The notes beneath the pieces were generated by a model. It saw only the letters and a program-made list of their open reading frames with translations, ran no database searches and was not told the origin of the DNA. Source: Bacteroidales bacterium (GTDB taxonomy: Bacteria; Bacteroidota; Bacteroidia; Bacteroidales; Paludibacteraceae). From it: 64,000 nt of DNA. The stretch's first letter is position 1. Every line of letters begins with the position of its first letter. The stretch covers positions 32,889-96,888 of the forward strand of contig DUQG01000076.1 in assembly GCA_012837935.1 (NCBI GenBank), given 5' to 3'. Shown here piece after piece: positions 20,151-28,800 of the stretch. A program made the translations under genes and the position numbers.

Positions 20151-20720
20151 TTAATTGTTATTTTCAAATATATTTTTCAAACCGTCCCATCGCGGGTCAG
20201 TAGTTGTTTCTTCTTCTTCAAAATCATCGTCTCCGAAGTCGATATCATCGTTTTCTTCATCATCTTTTTCTATGGTTACATATTTTTTCAGCTTGCTTAC
20301 CATTGTTTTATTGCATTCGCCCGGTGCGTGTACATGTTTAATTGGGATGTTAAGCACGATAAATTCGTACAAAAACCAAGCAATATTTATTGCGCCCTCT
20401 AATTCCGGTACAATTACAATGTCGCCTTCTTCGGAAAAATTTTCACCAAATTTCACCTGAAGTTTTTCTTTGTGTTGAATGGCTAAGTCCATATCATCCA
20501 GGCATCTATCGCAAGGAACTTGAACGGTGCCATTCACATCGAAAGAAAGTTCGTAAAGTGAAGCGTTCTTTTCTACAACAAGTTTAACCTTTACATTACC
20601 TTGTTGGACTTCAGGACTATCAATTTTTTTGAAATACTCATTATCTAAGTCAAATTCATAAGTTTGACTTCCGGATTTAAGTCCTTTTAACGAAATATTG
20701 TATTGGTCAAATTTGCCCAT
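20151..20720 (-). CDS. DUF177 (YceD-family) protein
   Basis: A 189-residue protein of the YceD/DUF177 family, which is linked to 23S rRNA maturation or L32 accumulation in other bacteria. The family motif VPCDRCLDD (about residues 88-96) is present. The C-terminus has a strongly acidic run (about 150-175, rich in Asp and Glu) then DPRWDGLKNIF, the conserved closing segment. It heads the DUF177-rpmF-fabH operon. A -7 element TACCTTTG on the minus strand at 20754..20747 sits 27 bases upstream of the ATG. Confidence 0.92.
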   Translation of the reverse strand: MGKFDQYNISLKGLKSGSQTYEFDLDNEYFKKIDSPEVQQGNVKVKLVVEKNASLYELSFDVNGTVQVPCDRCLDDMDLAIQHKEKLQVKFGENFSEEGDIVIVPELEGAINIAWFLYEFIVLNIPIKHVHAPGECNKTMVSKLKKYVTIEKDDEENDDIDFGDDDFEEEETTTDPRWDGLKNIFENNN

Positions 20721-20746
20721 TTTTTGGTAAAATTGAAAAAACTGTG

Positions 20747-20754
20747 CAAAGGTA
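20747..20754 (-). promoter_or_regulatory. Candidate -7 promoter element for the DUF177-rpmF-fabH operon
   Basis: TACCTTTG on the minus strand fits TAnnTTTG and lies 27 bases before the start codon. No clear -33 element. Confidence 0.45.
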
Positions 20755-20797
20755 CGAATTTTTGGATTAAAATAAAAGCATTGAAGTAAAATAATTA

Positions 20798-21973
20798 TTA
20801 CTTATGTTGTTTATTCTCTTGTTGTTTGGGAATAATTATTCTAAAAGTCGTTCCTACGTTGATTTCCGATTGTTTTACAAAGATTTTCCCTTTGTGATAT
20901 TCTTCTACAATTCGCCTAGCCAAAGAGAGTCCAAGTCCCCAGCCACGAGCTTTGGTTGTAAATCCGGGTGTAAAAATAGCTTTATGTAGTTTTCGTTCCA
21001 TTCCTTTGCCGTTGTCTTTTACATCAATAATCACATCTTTTTGATTTTCATTGATATAAATATCCAATATGCCGCTTCCATCCATAGCGTCTATGGCATT
21101 TTTACAAAGATTTTCTATTACCCATTCAAATAGTGGAATGTTAAGCGGTGTGGTAATTGAAAATTTTTCAGATGTATGAAGCGAAATTTTTACTTTGTTG
21201 GAACTTCTGTTTTTGATGTAGTTTACTGCATTTTCCAGTGAAACGACGATATTGGTTGGTTTAAGGTCAGGTTTGGAACCTATTTTGGAAAAACGATCGG
21301 CAATAATGCTCAGACGCTGCACATCTTTTTCCATATCATTTATCAGTTTGCTTTCCTCATATCGAAGTTTTAAAAGCTCTGTCCAAGCCAAAAGTGAAGA
21401 AATAGGCGTACCCAACTGGTGTGCAGTTTCTTTGGATAATCCTACCCAAACTTGATTTTGTTCGGCACGTTTGGTGCTTGCGAAAGCTAAAATAACGATG
21501 ATAAAAAAGACGATGATAATTCCAAACTGAACAAATGGAAAAATATGTAATTGTTTGAGCAAAAAAGATTCATCATAATATATATATTGAACCAAATCCT
21601 CATCCAGTTTAACCACGATTGGTTTTCGCTTTTCCTTCAATTTGGCAATTTTTTCCTTAAAGAAAGCTTCCTCGTTGTGTTTTGGCAGTTTTACATTTCT
21701 ATGTTGCAGCATATTGTCGTGTTCATCCGTCATGATTACAGGTATCGTGGTGTTGCCTTCAATAATATTTAGAAGAAAATTTACATCGGTATCATCATCG
21801 GCAAAAATAAGCTGCTTAGTAGCTTCTGCCCAAATTTCTATTTTCTTAGTCTCTTCTACGGCAAGATTTTCAGCCAGTCGGTTGGTGAAAAAGGTAGAAA
21901 TAATGACAATAAGCATTGCCACAGCGCTAAAAACGTACTTTAAAATCTGGTTGGTTTGATATATTTTATTCAT
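20798..21973 (-). CDS. Membrane sensor histidine kinase (orphan)
   Basis: About 391 residues from the ATG at 21973. Two membrane helices (about 13-33 and 145-166) bracket a small periplasmic sensor. The cytoplasmic part has the H box KETAHQLGTP (phospho-accepting His185), the N box ENLCKNAIDAMDG, the G1 box DNGKGM and the G2 box GWGLGLSLA. There is no HAMP domain evident. No response regulator lies on either side, so the partner is unlinked. A start 21 bases upstream is possible but would begin within a palindromic repeat (21994-22018), so I prefer MNKIYQ. Confidence 0.9.
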   Translation of the reverse strand: MNKIYQTNQILKYVFSAVAMLIVIISTFFTNRLAENLAVEETKKIEIWAEATKQLIFADDDTDVNFLLNIIEGNTTIPVIMTDEHDNMLQHRNVKLPKHNEEAFFKEKIAKLKEKRKPIVVKLDEDLVQYIYYDESFLLKQLHIFPFVQFGIIIVFFIIVILAFASTKRAEQNQVWVGLSKETAHQLGTPISSLLAWTELLKLRYEESKLINDMEKDVQRLSIIADRFSKIGSKPDLKPTNIVVSLENAVNYIKNRSSNKVKISLHTSEKFSITTPLNIPLFEWVIENLCKNAIDAMDGSGILDIYINENQKDVIIDVKDNGKGMERKLHKAIFTPGFTTKARGWGLGLSLARRIVEEYHKGKIFVKQSEINVGTTFRIIIPKQQENKQHK

Positions 21974-21993
21974 CTTTATCCGTGTTACAATCA

Positions 21994-22018
21994 AGAGGCT
22001 GGTTTAGAGCCAGTCTCT
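21994..22018. repeat. Palindromic repeat, GACTGGCT family
   Basis: AGAGGCTGGTTT and its near reverse complement form an imperfect 25-nt dyad. The GACTGGCTnTAA half-sites resemble the palindromes at 24161-24198 and 33085-33122. Confidence 0.5.
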
Positions 22019-22077
22019 CGGTGTCCTTGCTCTTTGCTCTGAATATTAACGACAAAAATAATTAAAATTGTTGAATG

Positions 22078-22108
22078 AATGCAGTTTTTCTGAAAATGTG
22101 TATCTTTG
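22078..22108 (+). promoter_or_regulatory. Promoter of era
   Basis: TTG at 22078-22080 (repeated at 22081-22083) and TATCTTTG at 22101-22108 are 17-20 bases apart, fitting the phylum consensus. The ATG at 22124 follows after 15 bases, so the leader is very short. Confidence 0.6.
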
Positions 22109-22123
22109 TAAAAAAGAAAATTT

Positions 22124-23005
22124 ATGCATAAATCAGGTTTTGTAAATATAGTAGGTAATCCTAATGTGGGAAAATCTACGCTTATGAATGCTTTGGTGGG
22201 TGAACGGATTTCCATTATCACATCCAAAGCTCAAACTACGCGTCATCGGATTTTGGGAATTGTAAACGGCGATGATTTTCAGATAGTTTACTCGGATACG
22301 CCGGGTGTGTTGAAGCCTAATTATCGCTTACAAGAGTCGATGTTGAGTTTTTCCCGCTCAGCGTTGGCAGATGCAGATATTTTGCTCTACGTTACGGATG
22401 TGGTGGATAATCACGAGAAAAACAAAGAGTTTATAGAAAAAGTAAATGAAAACAGCGCTGCTCTGATTCTAATTATTAATAAAATTGATTTAATCAATCA
22501 GGAAAAGCTGGAAGAACTGGTGAGTAAATGGCAAACCATACTTCCAAAGGCAGAGATATTTCCGATTTCAGCGACAGAGAAATTCAATATTGAGCCACTT
22601 TTCAAACGTATTCTGGAATTATTACCCGAATCACCGCCTTTTTTTGAAAAAGATCAACTGACGGATAAACCCGCGAGATTTTTTGTAACGGAAATCATCA
22701 GAGAAAAAATTCTTTTGAACTATGAAAAGGAAATTCCCTATTCGGTAGAAGTGGAAGTGGAGCAATTCAAAGAAGAGGAGAGTTTGATTCGAATTAATGC
22801 GCTTATTTATGTAGAGCGAAATTCTCAGAAAGGAATTTTAATAGGAAAAGGAGGAAAATCGCTTAAAAAGGTAGGCATTGAAGCTCGAAAAGATATAGAG
22901 GCATTTTTTGAAAAGAAAGTTTTTTTAGAACTTTTTGTAAAAGTGGAAAAGGATTGGCGAAATAAAGACATTAAGCTACGTAGTTTTGGCTATCAGCAAG
23001 AATAA
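22124..23005 (+). CDS. era: GTPase Era
   Basis: A 293-residue GTPase that binds the 3' end of 16S rRNA and helps assemble the 30S subunit. G1 GNPNVGKST (11-19), G3 DTPG (58-61) and G4 NKID are intact, and the C-terminal KH domain shows [14 protein letters not shown]. Length is normal. It has its own promoter and is divergent from the histidine kinase gene. The downstream spacer of about 180 bases leads to a YtxH-type gene with no strong terminator visible. Confidence 0.97.
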   Translation: MHKSGFVNIVGNPNVGKSTLMNALVGERISIITSKAQTTRHRILGIVNGDDFQIVYSDTPGVLKPNYRLQESMLSFSRSALADADILLYVTDVVDNHEKNKEFIEKVNENSAALILIINKIDLINQEKLEELVSKWQTILPKAEIFPISATEKFNIEPLFKRILELLPESPPFFEKDQLTDKPARFFVTEIIREKILLNYEKEIPYSVEVEVEQFKEEESLIRINALIYVERNSQKGILIGKGGKSLKKVGIEARKDIEAFFEKKVFLELFVKVEKDWRNKDIKLRSFGYQQE

Positions 23006-23183
23006 ACAAGTTGACAATTATACAAATATCTGTGTTTTTGCCTGTTGTGTCTAATTATTGATACAAATGGATGGGAGTTTTAAGAATTTGTTGATAAAAT
23101 ATGGTTATTTTACAAACTTTTTGTATCTTTATATCGTTATAAAAATAGAATCTAATTTATTAACAATTTAATTTTTAAAAGTT

Positions 23184-23426
23184 ATGAAAAATACAGGTGG
23201 AATATTAGCAGCGCTTCTTGGAGGTGCAGTAGTAGGAGCAGCTTTAGGTATTTTATTAGCTCCGGACAAAGGTTCAGAAACAAGAGCAAAAATTGTAGAC
23301 GAATTTGAAACAACTAAAGAAAAAGTAATTGAAGCTCTAAAAAAAAGAGGAATCAATTTAAGTAAAGGTGATTTGGAAGATTTAGTGGATGACATTAAAT
23401 CGGAAGTAGAAGAAACTACAGCATAA
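23184..23426 (+). CDS. YtxH-domain small protein
   Basis: An 80-residue protein with a glycine/alanine-rich N-terminal hydrophobic helix (about 5-25, ILAALLGGAVVGAALGILL), the APDKGSETR motif typical of YtxH proteins, and an amphipathic acidic helix. YtxH proteins are general-stress or envelope-associated in other bacteria. It is the first gene of a tight three-gene set with a holin-X-like membrane protein and a short basic protein, spaced by 6 bases and then overlapping. No exact activity is known. Confidence 0.88.
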   Translation: MKNTGGILAALLGGAVVGAALGILLAPDKGSETRAKIVDEFETTKEKVIEALKKRGINLSKGDLEDLVDDIKSEVEETTA

Positions 23427-23432
23427 GAAATT

Positions 23433-23834
23433 ATGGCTGAAAAAAACGCAAATACAAATAATGGATTTCAGCAAGTTTTTGTTGAACTGAAGGAGTATGT
23501 GCGATTGCAAACAGATTACTTGCAAGTAAGTTTGATTGAGAAATTAACAAAACTTTTTGCCAAAGTAATTTTTGCGCTTGTGGCGTTCTTTCTAATGCTT
23601 GGCACTTTCTTTTATTTGATGTTTGCTCTTGCAAACGCTTTAGAGCCGACGCTCGGTTTTGTTGCAAGTTATTCAATTGTTGCAGCCATTTTTTTAGTGT
23701 TGTTTGTTATTGCGTTGCTTTTCAGAAAGCGATTGTTTGTAACTCCGATACTTAAAATGATGGTTGAAATTTTCTATGATGAAACTAAAGAGGAAGGAAA
23801 ACAAGATAATGAAAACGATGCAACGACTTTATGA
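23433..23834 (+). CDS. Holin-X/YqjE-like phage-holin-superfamily membrane protein
   Basis: A 133-residue protein with an amphipathic start (FQQVFVELKEYVRLQTDYLQ) and two close membrane helices (about 48-72 and 78-98), the layout of the DUF1469/YqjE and actinobacterial holin-X families. Despite the family name these are cellular membrane proteins, often found beside YtxH genes; nothing here suggests a phage. It starts 6 bases after the YtxH stop and overlaps the next gene by 26 bases, so the three should be translated as one unit. Confidence 0.85.
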   Translation: MAEKNANTNNGFQQVFVELKEYVRLQTDYLQVSLIEKLTKLFAKVIFALVAFFLMLGTFFYLMFALANALEPTLGFVASYSIVAAIFLVLFVIALLFRKRLFVTPILKMMVEIFYDETKEEGKQDNENDATTL

Positions 23835-24105
23835 TAATAAAAAAAATCTTCGATTTGAAGATTTAGCGGCAATAAAACGGGATTTAAAATCAGATATTGA
23901 AAAGCAACAAGCAAAGTTGCTCAGTTCAACAAAGCGCTTGGTGCCTTTTACTAAGGATTCTACCACATTTTCTTTAAAGAGAAGATTTTTTCCATTATCA
24001 CTTATTACCACGCCGATACGTAAAGGAAAAGCTTTTTCCTTGATAGAAGGCATTGTGATGGGATATAAGGTAATGAGAAACGTGAGACGAATTTTTAGAC
24101 GATGA
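23809..24105 (+). CDS. Small basic protein, third gene of the YtxH/holin-X cluster
   Basis: About 98 residues from ATG 23809 (MKTMQRLYDNKK); the frame could begin at 23764 but that would overlap the upstream gene more deeply. It is basic, with a charged helix (EDLAAIKRDLKSDIEKQQAKLL) and a C-terminal hydrophobic/basic helix (FSLIEGIVMGYKVMRNVRRI). No family is recognised. The overlap with the holin-X-like gene suggests translational coupling and a shared role at the membrane. A terminator follows directly. Confidence 0.75.
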   Translation: MKTMQRLYDNKKNLRFEDLAAIKRDLKSDIEKQQAKLLSSTKRLVPFTKDSTTFSLKRRFFPLSLITTPIRKGKAFSLIEGIVMGYKVMRNVRRIFRR

Positions 24106-24110
24106 AAAAA

Positions 24111-24147
24111 GCAAAGGTTGATAATTAAATATCAACCTTCGTTTTTT
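24111..24147 (+). terminator. Terminator of the YtxH cluster
   Basis: CAAAGGTTGATA and TATCAACCTTCG form an 11-bp stem with a short loop, followed by six T. Confidence 0.85.
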
Positions 24148-24160
24148 GTAAAACTTAAAA

Positions 24161-24198
24161 TAACCCAGCGACTGGCTTATAAGCCAGTCGCTGGGTTA
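24161..24198. repeat. 38-bp perfect palindrome, GACTGGCT family
   Basis: TAACCCAGCGACTGGCTTA at 24161-24179 is followed by its exact reverse complement, a 38-bp perfect dyad. It lies between a terminator and the WbuC gene. A diverged copy (TAACCCGGTGGTTGGCTT ...) occurs at 33085-33122 and a partial one at 21994-22018, so it is a dispersed element rather than a local terminator. Confidence 0.85.
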
Positions 24199-24222
24199 CC
24201 TAAAACAAAATTCTACAACTAA

Positions 24223-24621
24223 ATGGATACAATTATCAACACACAACTTTTGGATGAAATAACAAATCAGGCTAAACAGAGTCCACGTTTGAGAATGAAT
24301 TATAATTTGCATCGTTCGTTAGATGCAAAAGCACAACGCCTATTAAATGTGCTTGAACCCGGAACAGTTATTCCCATACATCGACATCGGGAAACAGACG
24401 AAACTTATATTTTGCTTAGAGGAAAATTGCTTGTAGAATACTATAACGATGATAAAGAAATTTCAGATACTATTACACTAGATATAGCAAATGGCGACTT
24501 TGGAATGCATGTTCCGGCTGGTCAATGGCATAGAGTAGAAGCCTTAGAGAGTGGAACCACGATATTTGAGGTAAAGGACGGACCGTATCAGCCATCATCA
24601 GACGAAGATATTTTAGTTTAA
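24223..24621 (+). CDS. WbuC-family cupin metalloprotein
   Basis: A 132-residue single-domain cupin. The metal-binding motif HRHRETDETYILLRG (about residues 52-66) and the second motif HVPAGQWHRVEAL (about 105-117) carry the histidines and glutamate expected for the WbuC family. Members are often found in O-antigen or capsule loci, but the reaction is not established. Here the next genes are a sugar transferase (broken) and Wzi, which fits that context. It has no signal peptide. Confidence 0.85.
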   Translation: MDTIINTQLLDEITNQAKQSPRLRMNYNLHRSLDAKAQRLLNVLEPGTVIPIHRHRETDETYILLRGKLLVEYYNDDKEISDTITLDIANGDFGMHVPAGQWHRVEALESGTTIFEVKDGPYQPSSDEDILV

Positions 24622-24658
24622 AGTTTGATTGAATATTACTCTGTTTCTAAATAATTGC

Positions 24659-24666
24659 TATCTTTG
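24659..24666 (+). promoter_or_regulatory. Candidate -7 element for the sugar transferase
   Basis: TATCTTTG matches TAnnTTTG and lies 26 bases before the GTG start. The -33 region is weak. Confidence 0.4.
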
Positions 24667-24692
24667 CTTTATTGTTCTAAATTCTAAGTAAC

Positions 24693-26214
24693 GTGTCGAA
24701 AATATACAAACCAAAGCTCTGGATTATCCTGGTGGATATATTGATTATTACAATCAATGTTTTCTTCATATTTCTTTTTCTACCGCTTACAACAACTGCA
24801 CCTTTTCAGAAATACAGCATCCCTCTTCTTATTTTTACTGTAACCTGGATACTTTTATCTTACCTTTTCAAGAGATACGAAAAAGTTTCAAAAGTCAGTT
24901 TTTTTAAATCGTTATTACGTCTTTTTTATGTTAGTTTAGTTTCTTTCGTAATTTTTGGAGGATTTATTCTCATTCAGCCCCAAAGTTTATATTCAGAAAA
25001 TGTACTTACAACTACTATGATGGGCATTTTTTTTCGCTGAATATCTGTTTCTGTTTTTTTATCATGCGTATAAATATGCTACTCAATACGATTTGCCGGC
25101 GGTATCAGCGAAATCACGTGAAAATAATTTGTTGAGTGTTAAAAGGTACAGACTAAGTAAAGATGCAATTGATGAGCGGTCAAAACGCATTAAAGACTAT
25201 TCAGGTGAAAGAGTGTGGCGTTTTCTTGATAAAAATACAGATTTGTATGCAAGTAGTACTTTTGTAATTTCGGAAGTTTCTTTAAAAGAACTTACAGAGG
25301 TAGAAATACACCGATACTCAACATTTATCATATTAAAGCGGTTAAATAACCTGCGAGGAATAAATAAAACTTTTTTCTTAATAAATGACAAAATAGCAAA
25401 TAATGGTTTGTTAGTATGCTGTTATAAGTCTCAGAGTACTATAAAGCAGAAGATTTTCAAAAAACACCCGCGGTTTATAGCGGATATTATTTATTTCATG
25501 CGCTTTATTATCCATCGATTCATCCCTAGAATGCTTTTTACATCTCGATTATATTATGATTTGACAGGCGGACAACGACGAGTTTTAACTAAAACGGAAG
25601 TGCTTGGAAGGTTAAATTTCTGTGGGTTTAAAATTGAGCGTGAAGCGAAAATTAATGATGAACATTATGTGTTTGCAAGGCGAATAAAAACTGTGCAACC
25701 TACAAATTTACGACGCTACGGAGTGCTTATTAAGCTCAAAAGACGTGGAAAAGGTGGAAAACTGTTTAATGTTTATAAATTTCGTACTATGCATCCGTAT
25801 GCCGAGTTTTTACAAGATTATGTATATGAGAAAAGCGATTTGGCAGAAGGCGGAAAATTCAAGAATGACATTCGTGTTAGCACTATAGGGCGTTTTATGC
25901 GTAAATTTTAGCTAGATGAACTACCGATGGTTTATAATCTGCTAAAAGGCGATATGAAATTGGTAGGTGTGCGACCGCTTAGCGAGCATTATTTTAGTTT
26001 ATATTCCAAAGAATTGCAAGAATTACGTATAAAGCATAAACCCGGTTTGTTGCCACCATTTTATGCCGATATGCCAAAAACTCTTGAAGATATTGAAGAG
26101 TCGGAAATAAGATACCTAGAACGATGTGAGAAAAATGGAACATTTATAACAGATGTCAGATATTTCTTCTTAATTTTGAAAAATATTTTATTTAAAAAAG
26201 CACGAAGTGCATAG
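24693..26214 (+). pseudogene. Polyprenyl-phosphate sugar transferase, broken by a frameshift and a nonsense codon
   Basis: Three adjacent open pieces (24693-25040, about 25041-25911, 25912-26214) together make one protein of about 506 residues: a GTG start (MSKIYKPKLW), membrane helices, a central soluble region and a C-terminal bacterial sugar-transferase domain with KFRTMHPYAE, STIGRFMRK and LDELPMVYNLLKGDMKLVGVR split across the lesions. Such enzymes load the first sugar phosphate onto undecaprenyl phosphate for capsule or exopolysaccharide. Lesion 1: eight T at 25027-25034; seven would restore the frame. Lesion 2: TAG at 25909-25911 in RKF*LDELP, where relatives usually have Trp (TGG). 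Both lesions leave the flanking sequence well conserved, so the damage is recent, suppressed, or partly sequencing error. Confidence 0.85.
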
Positions 26215-26238
26215 TTATTTTAATTTACACTAAACTTT

Positions 26239-28005
26239 ATGAAAAAGATTTTCTTTAGCTTGATTGCACTTGCATTTGGCTTAATGCTGAGCGCACAAGA
26301 TATACCGCAACATATCTCGTACAGTCGCATCTATGATTTTGTGGATGAGCTTGCCAATGATGGAGTTATTGAAATAAACTCTGTGGTGAAACCGTATTCA
26401 CGAAGCTTTATTGCTGAAAAGTTATTGGAAGCAGATGCACAAAAAGAGCGATTAAACAAACGTCAGGTAAGTGAATTAGCTTTTTTCTTGGAAGAATTTG
26501 CATTGGAACAAGACCGTTTGCCTGATTTTGAATTTCCACTGATAGAAGGTAAAAAAGGACGCTTAGACTTGATGCCCCCGATGTTTTATTATCGAGATAA
26601 GGCATTTAGAGCTAGAGTACAGCCTATTTTGGGAATGCATATCTTAAACAATGATAATGGACAAATTCAGCAACGCTGGTTTGGAGTTGATTTTCAAGCC
26701 ATGATAGGCAAGCATGTAAGTGTTTACGGAAGTTTACGTGATATTTCGGCAGCCGGAAAATCTAAAATGGAAAATCCACCTCTTTATTTTGAACGTTTGT
26801 CAGAGCCTACTTTTTTGACGAATTATCCAGGCTATGAATACAAGCATCCGAGTGATTTTAGTGATTCACGAGGTGGTGTTAAACTTGGATGGAATTGGGG
26901 CTCTGTTGGCTTAGTAAAAGACAATGTGGTTTGGGGTGATAATTACAACGGTTCCAATATTATTTCCGGACGTGTGCCTTCTTTTCCAATGATAACACTA
27001 AACTTGAGACCTGCCAAATGGTTTGAAATGAATTATATACACGGTTGGCTTGTTTCAAATGTAGTAGATAGTGCAAAATTTTACGTGGAAAATGATGTAA
27101 AACGTTGGTATAGAAATCACAATAAATATATTGCAGCGAATATGTTCACATTTATTCCTATTCCAAAACTAAATATCTCTTTTGGAAACTCAATTGTTTA
27201 TGCGGAAGACAATGTGCAGCCCGGATATTTAATTCCGATTTCATTTTTCAAGTCGGTAGACCATACGCTTACTAAAGGTCTTGGGATAGAAAATCAGAAT
27301 TCACAACTGTTTTTTAATATCAGTTCCAGAAATATTAAGCACCTACATTTATATTCATCGGTGTTTTTTGACGAGATGAAATTTAGTCGCTTCAAATCGA
27401 GTAGCCCGGATAAAAATCCGTTTTCTTTTAAGGTTGGTGGTAAATTGACTAATTTTCCTATTCGGAATTTGAGTGCGAATGTTGAGTTTACAAAAACAAA
27501 TATCATAAACTACAAACACTCAATAGAGGCTATAACTTACGCTTCAAATAACTATAGCTTAGGACATTATTTAGGTGATAATTCGCAGGAATTATACGCT
27601 TCGTTGGGTTATAAACCTATTCGCGGACTGGATTTAGAAGTCTTTTATCTGGATGCCAAGCATGGAAATGAGTACAATATGATGAAATATGATGAAAATG
27701 GGGAAAAAGGTACGGTACCGGGAGTTGCTAACTCGTATATAATCAAAATTATTAGCCAACCGTCTTTAGGTGATGTGATCTGGTCAAATAAAAGTTTTGG
27801 TTTCAGAGCACTTTACGAAGTCTTCAATAATGCATATGCTGTAGTAAAAATAGAAAGTAGCGATATACAGGGATATGATGCAACATCTGAGGCTATAGCA
27901 GGTGAACGACGAATGACTGCGGAAGAAACATTAAATTACTTTACACCGGCGTTTTTGCAAGGAAAAAATACTACAATAACTGTTGGGTTTAGCCTTGGAT
28001 TCTAA
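26239..28005 (+). CDS. Capsule assembly Wzi-family outer-membrane protein
   Basis: A 588-residue protein with a signal peptide (MKKIFFSLIALAFGLMLSA). A short N-terminal helical part (YSRIYDFVDELANDG) is followed by many amphipathic strands with aromatic ends, as in the Wzi-type 18-stranded barrel (for example GVKLGWNWGSVGLVKDN, WFEMNYIHGWL, GFRALYEVF). Wzi proteins anchor or attach capsular polysaccharide at the cell surface. It begins 25 bases after the broken sugar transferase and shares its direction, so this looks like a small surface-polysaccharide locus. Confidence 0.87.
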   Translation: MKKIFFSLIALAFGLMLSAQDIPQHISYSRIYDFVDELANDGVIEINSVVKPYSRSFIAEKLLEADAQKERLNKRQVSELAFFLEEFALEQDRLPDFEFPLIEGKKGRLDLMPPMFYYRDKAFRARVQPILGMHILNNDNGQIQQRWFGVDFQAMIGKHVSVYGSLRDISAAGKSKMENPPLYFERLSEPTFLTNYPGYEYKHPSDFSDSRGGVKLGWNWGSVGLVKDNVVWGDNYNGSNIISGRVPSFPMITLNLRPAKWFEMNYIHGWLVSNVVDSAKFYVENDVKRWYRNHNKYIAANMFTFIPIPKLNISFGNSIVYAEDNVQPGYLIPISFFKSVDHTLTKGLGIENQNSQLFFNISSRNIKHLHLYSSVFFDEMKFSRFKSSSPDKNPFSFKVGGKLTNFPIRNLSANVEFTKTNIINYKHSIEAITYASNNYSLGHYLGDNSQELYASLGYKPIRGLDLEVFYLDAKHGNEYNMMKYDENGEKGTVPGVANSYIIKIISQPSLGDVIWSNKSFGFRALYEVFNNAYAVVKIESSDIQGYDATSEAIAGERRMTAEETLNYFTPAFLQGKNTTITVGFSLGF

Positions 28006-28133
28006 TTAGTCTGTAGTGTGTAGTATGTAGAGTGTAGTTTTTTTAGCAGGTAGTATATATTTAAGTTGGGAACAGGAAGTCAGAAGATAGCAAGGCATCC
28101 AACATCCGATATCCGGCATCAAACATAAAAATT

Positions 28134-28733
28134 ATGAAACAACCAATTGTCATAGGCATAACAGGAGGAATAGGTGGTGGGAAAACAACGTTTTCTCGAC
28201 ATTTAGCGCATTGTGGTGAATTGGTTTATGATACGGACTTAGAAGCTAAAGTTTTGCAAAATACAAATGAAAGTTTAATAGAGAAAATAAAGGAACACTT
28301 TGGTGCTGATATTTATAACTTATCCGGACTTAATCGAGCCAAGTTAGCGAAAATTGTTTTTAATAATCCTGAGAAACTGCAAGTGCTTAATTCAATTGTT
28401 CATCCGGCAGTAATTGATGATTTAAAGAGATGGATAAAAGAACATTCCGATAGAAAATTTCTTTTTATGGAATCTGCCATCTTATTTGAAGTGAATCTTA
28501 ATACATTGATGGATAAAATTGTAGTAATTACAGCACCTGAGGATGTGCGAATTGCACGTGTGATGAAACGTGATGGGCTAGACGAGGAAAGTGTGCGAGC
28601 TCGTATCCGAAATCAAATGCCGGAAATAGATAAAATAGAAAAAGCCGATTGGGTTTTTGATACTGATAACGATATACTTCCGAGTCAACGAGTGGATAAG
28701 TTTTTAAAAATGATTAATAGCATCTATCCATAA
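28134..28733 (+). CDS. coaE: Dephospho-CoA kinase
   Basis: A 199-residue P-loop kinase that phosphorylates dephospho-CoA to CoA. The Walker A loop GGIGGGKTTFSR lies at about residues 10-21; DTDLEAKVL, NSIVHPAVI and the RVMKRDGLDEESVRARI lid are also present. Length and start are typical. The spacer before it (28013-28130) is degenerate short-word DNA (GTAGTGTGTAGTATGTAG and similar). Confidence 0.95.
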   Translation: MKQPIVIGITGGIGGGKTTFSRHLAHCGELVYDTDLEAKVLQNTNESLIEKIKEHFGADIYNLSGLNRAKLAKIVFNNPEKLQVLNSIVHPAVIDDLKRWIKEHSDRKFLFMESAILFEVNLNTLMDKIVVITAPEDVRIARVMKRDGLDEESVRARIRNQMPEIDKIEKADWVFDTDNDILPSQRVDKFLKMINSIYP

Positions 28734-28764
28734 AACCGTATAATCAATTTTCAATTTTACGGTT
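28731..28764 (+). terminator. Likely terminator of coaE
   Basis: AAACCGTA and TACGGTT form a 7-bp stem around an AT-rich loop with a short T-rich tail, starting at the coaE stop codon. Confidence 0.5.
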
Positions 28765-28800
28765 ATTTATTCATTACTCAGTGTTTTTCTTGACGCAATG

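Noticed and set aside
23184..24105. Phage holin cluster implying a prophage
   Set aside because: The YtxH/holin-X/YqjE type genes are ordinary cellular envelope genes; no phage structural, integrase or lysis genes are nearby.
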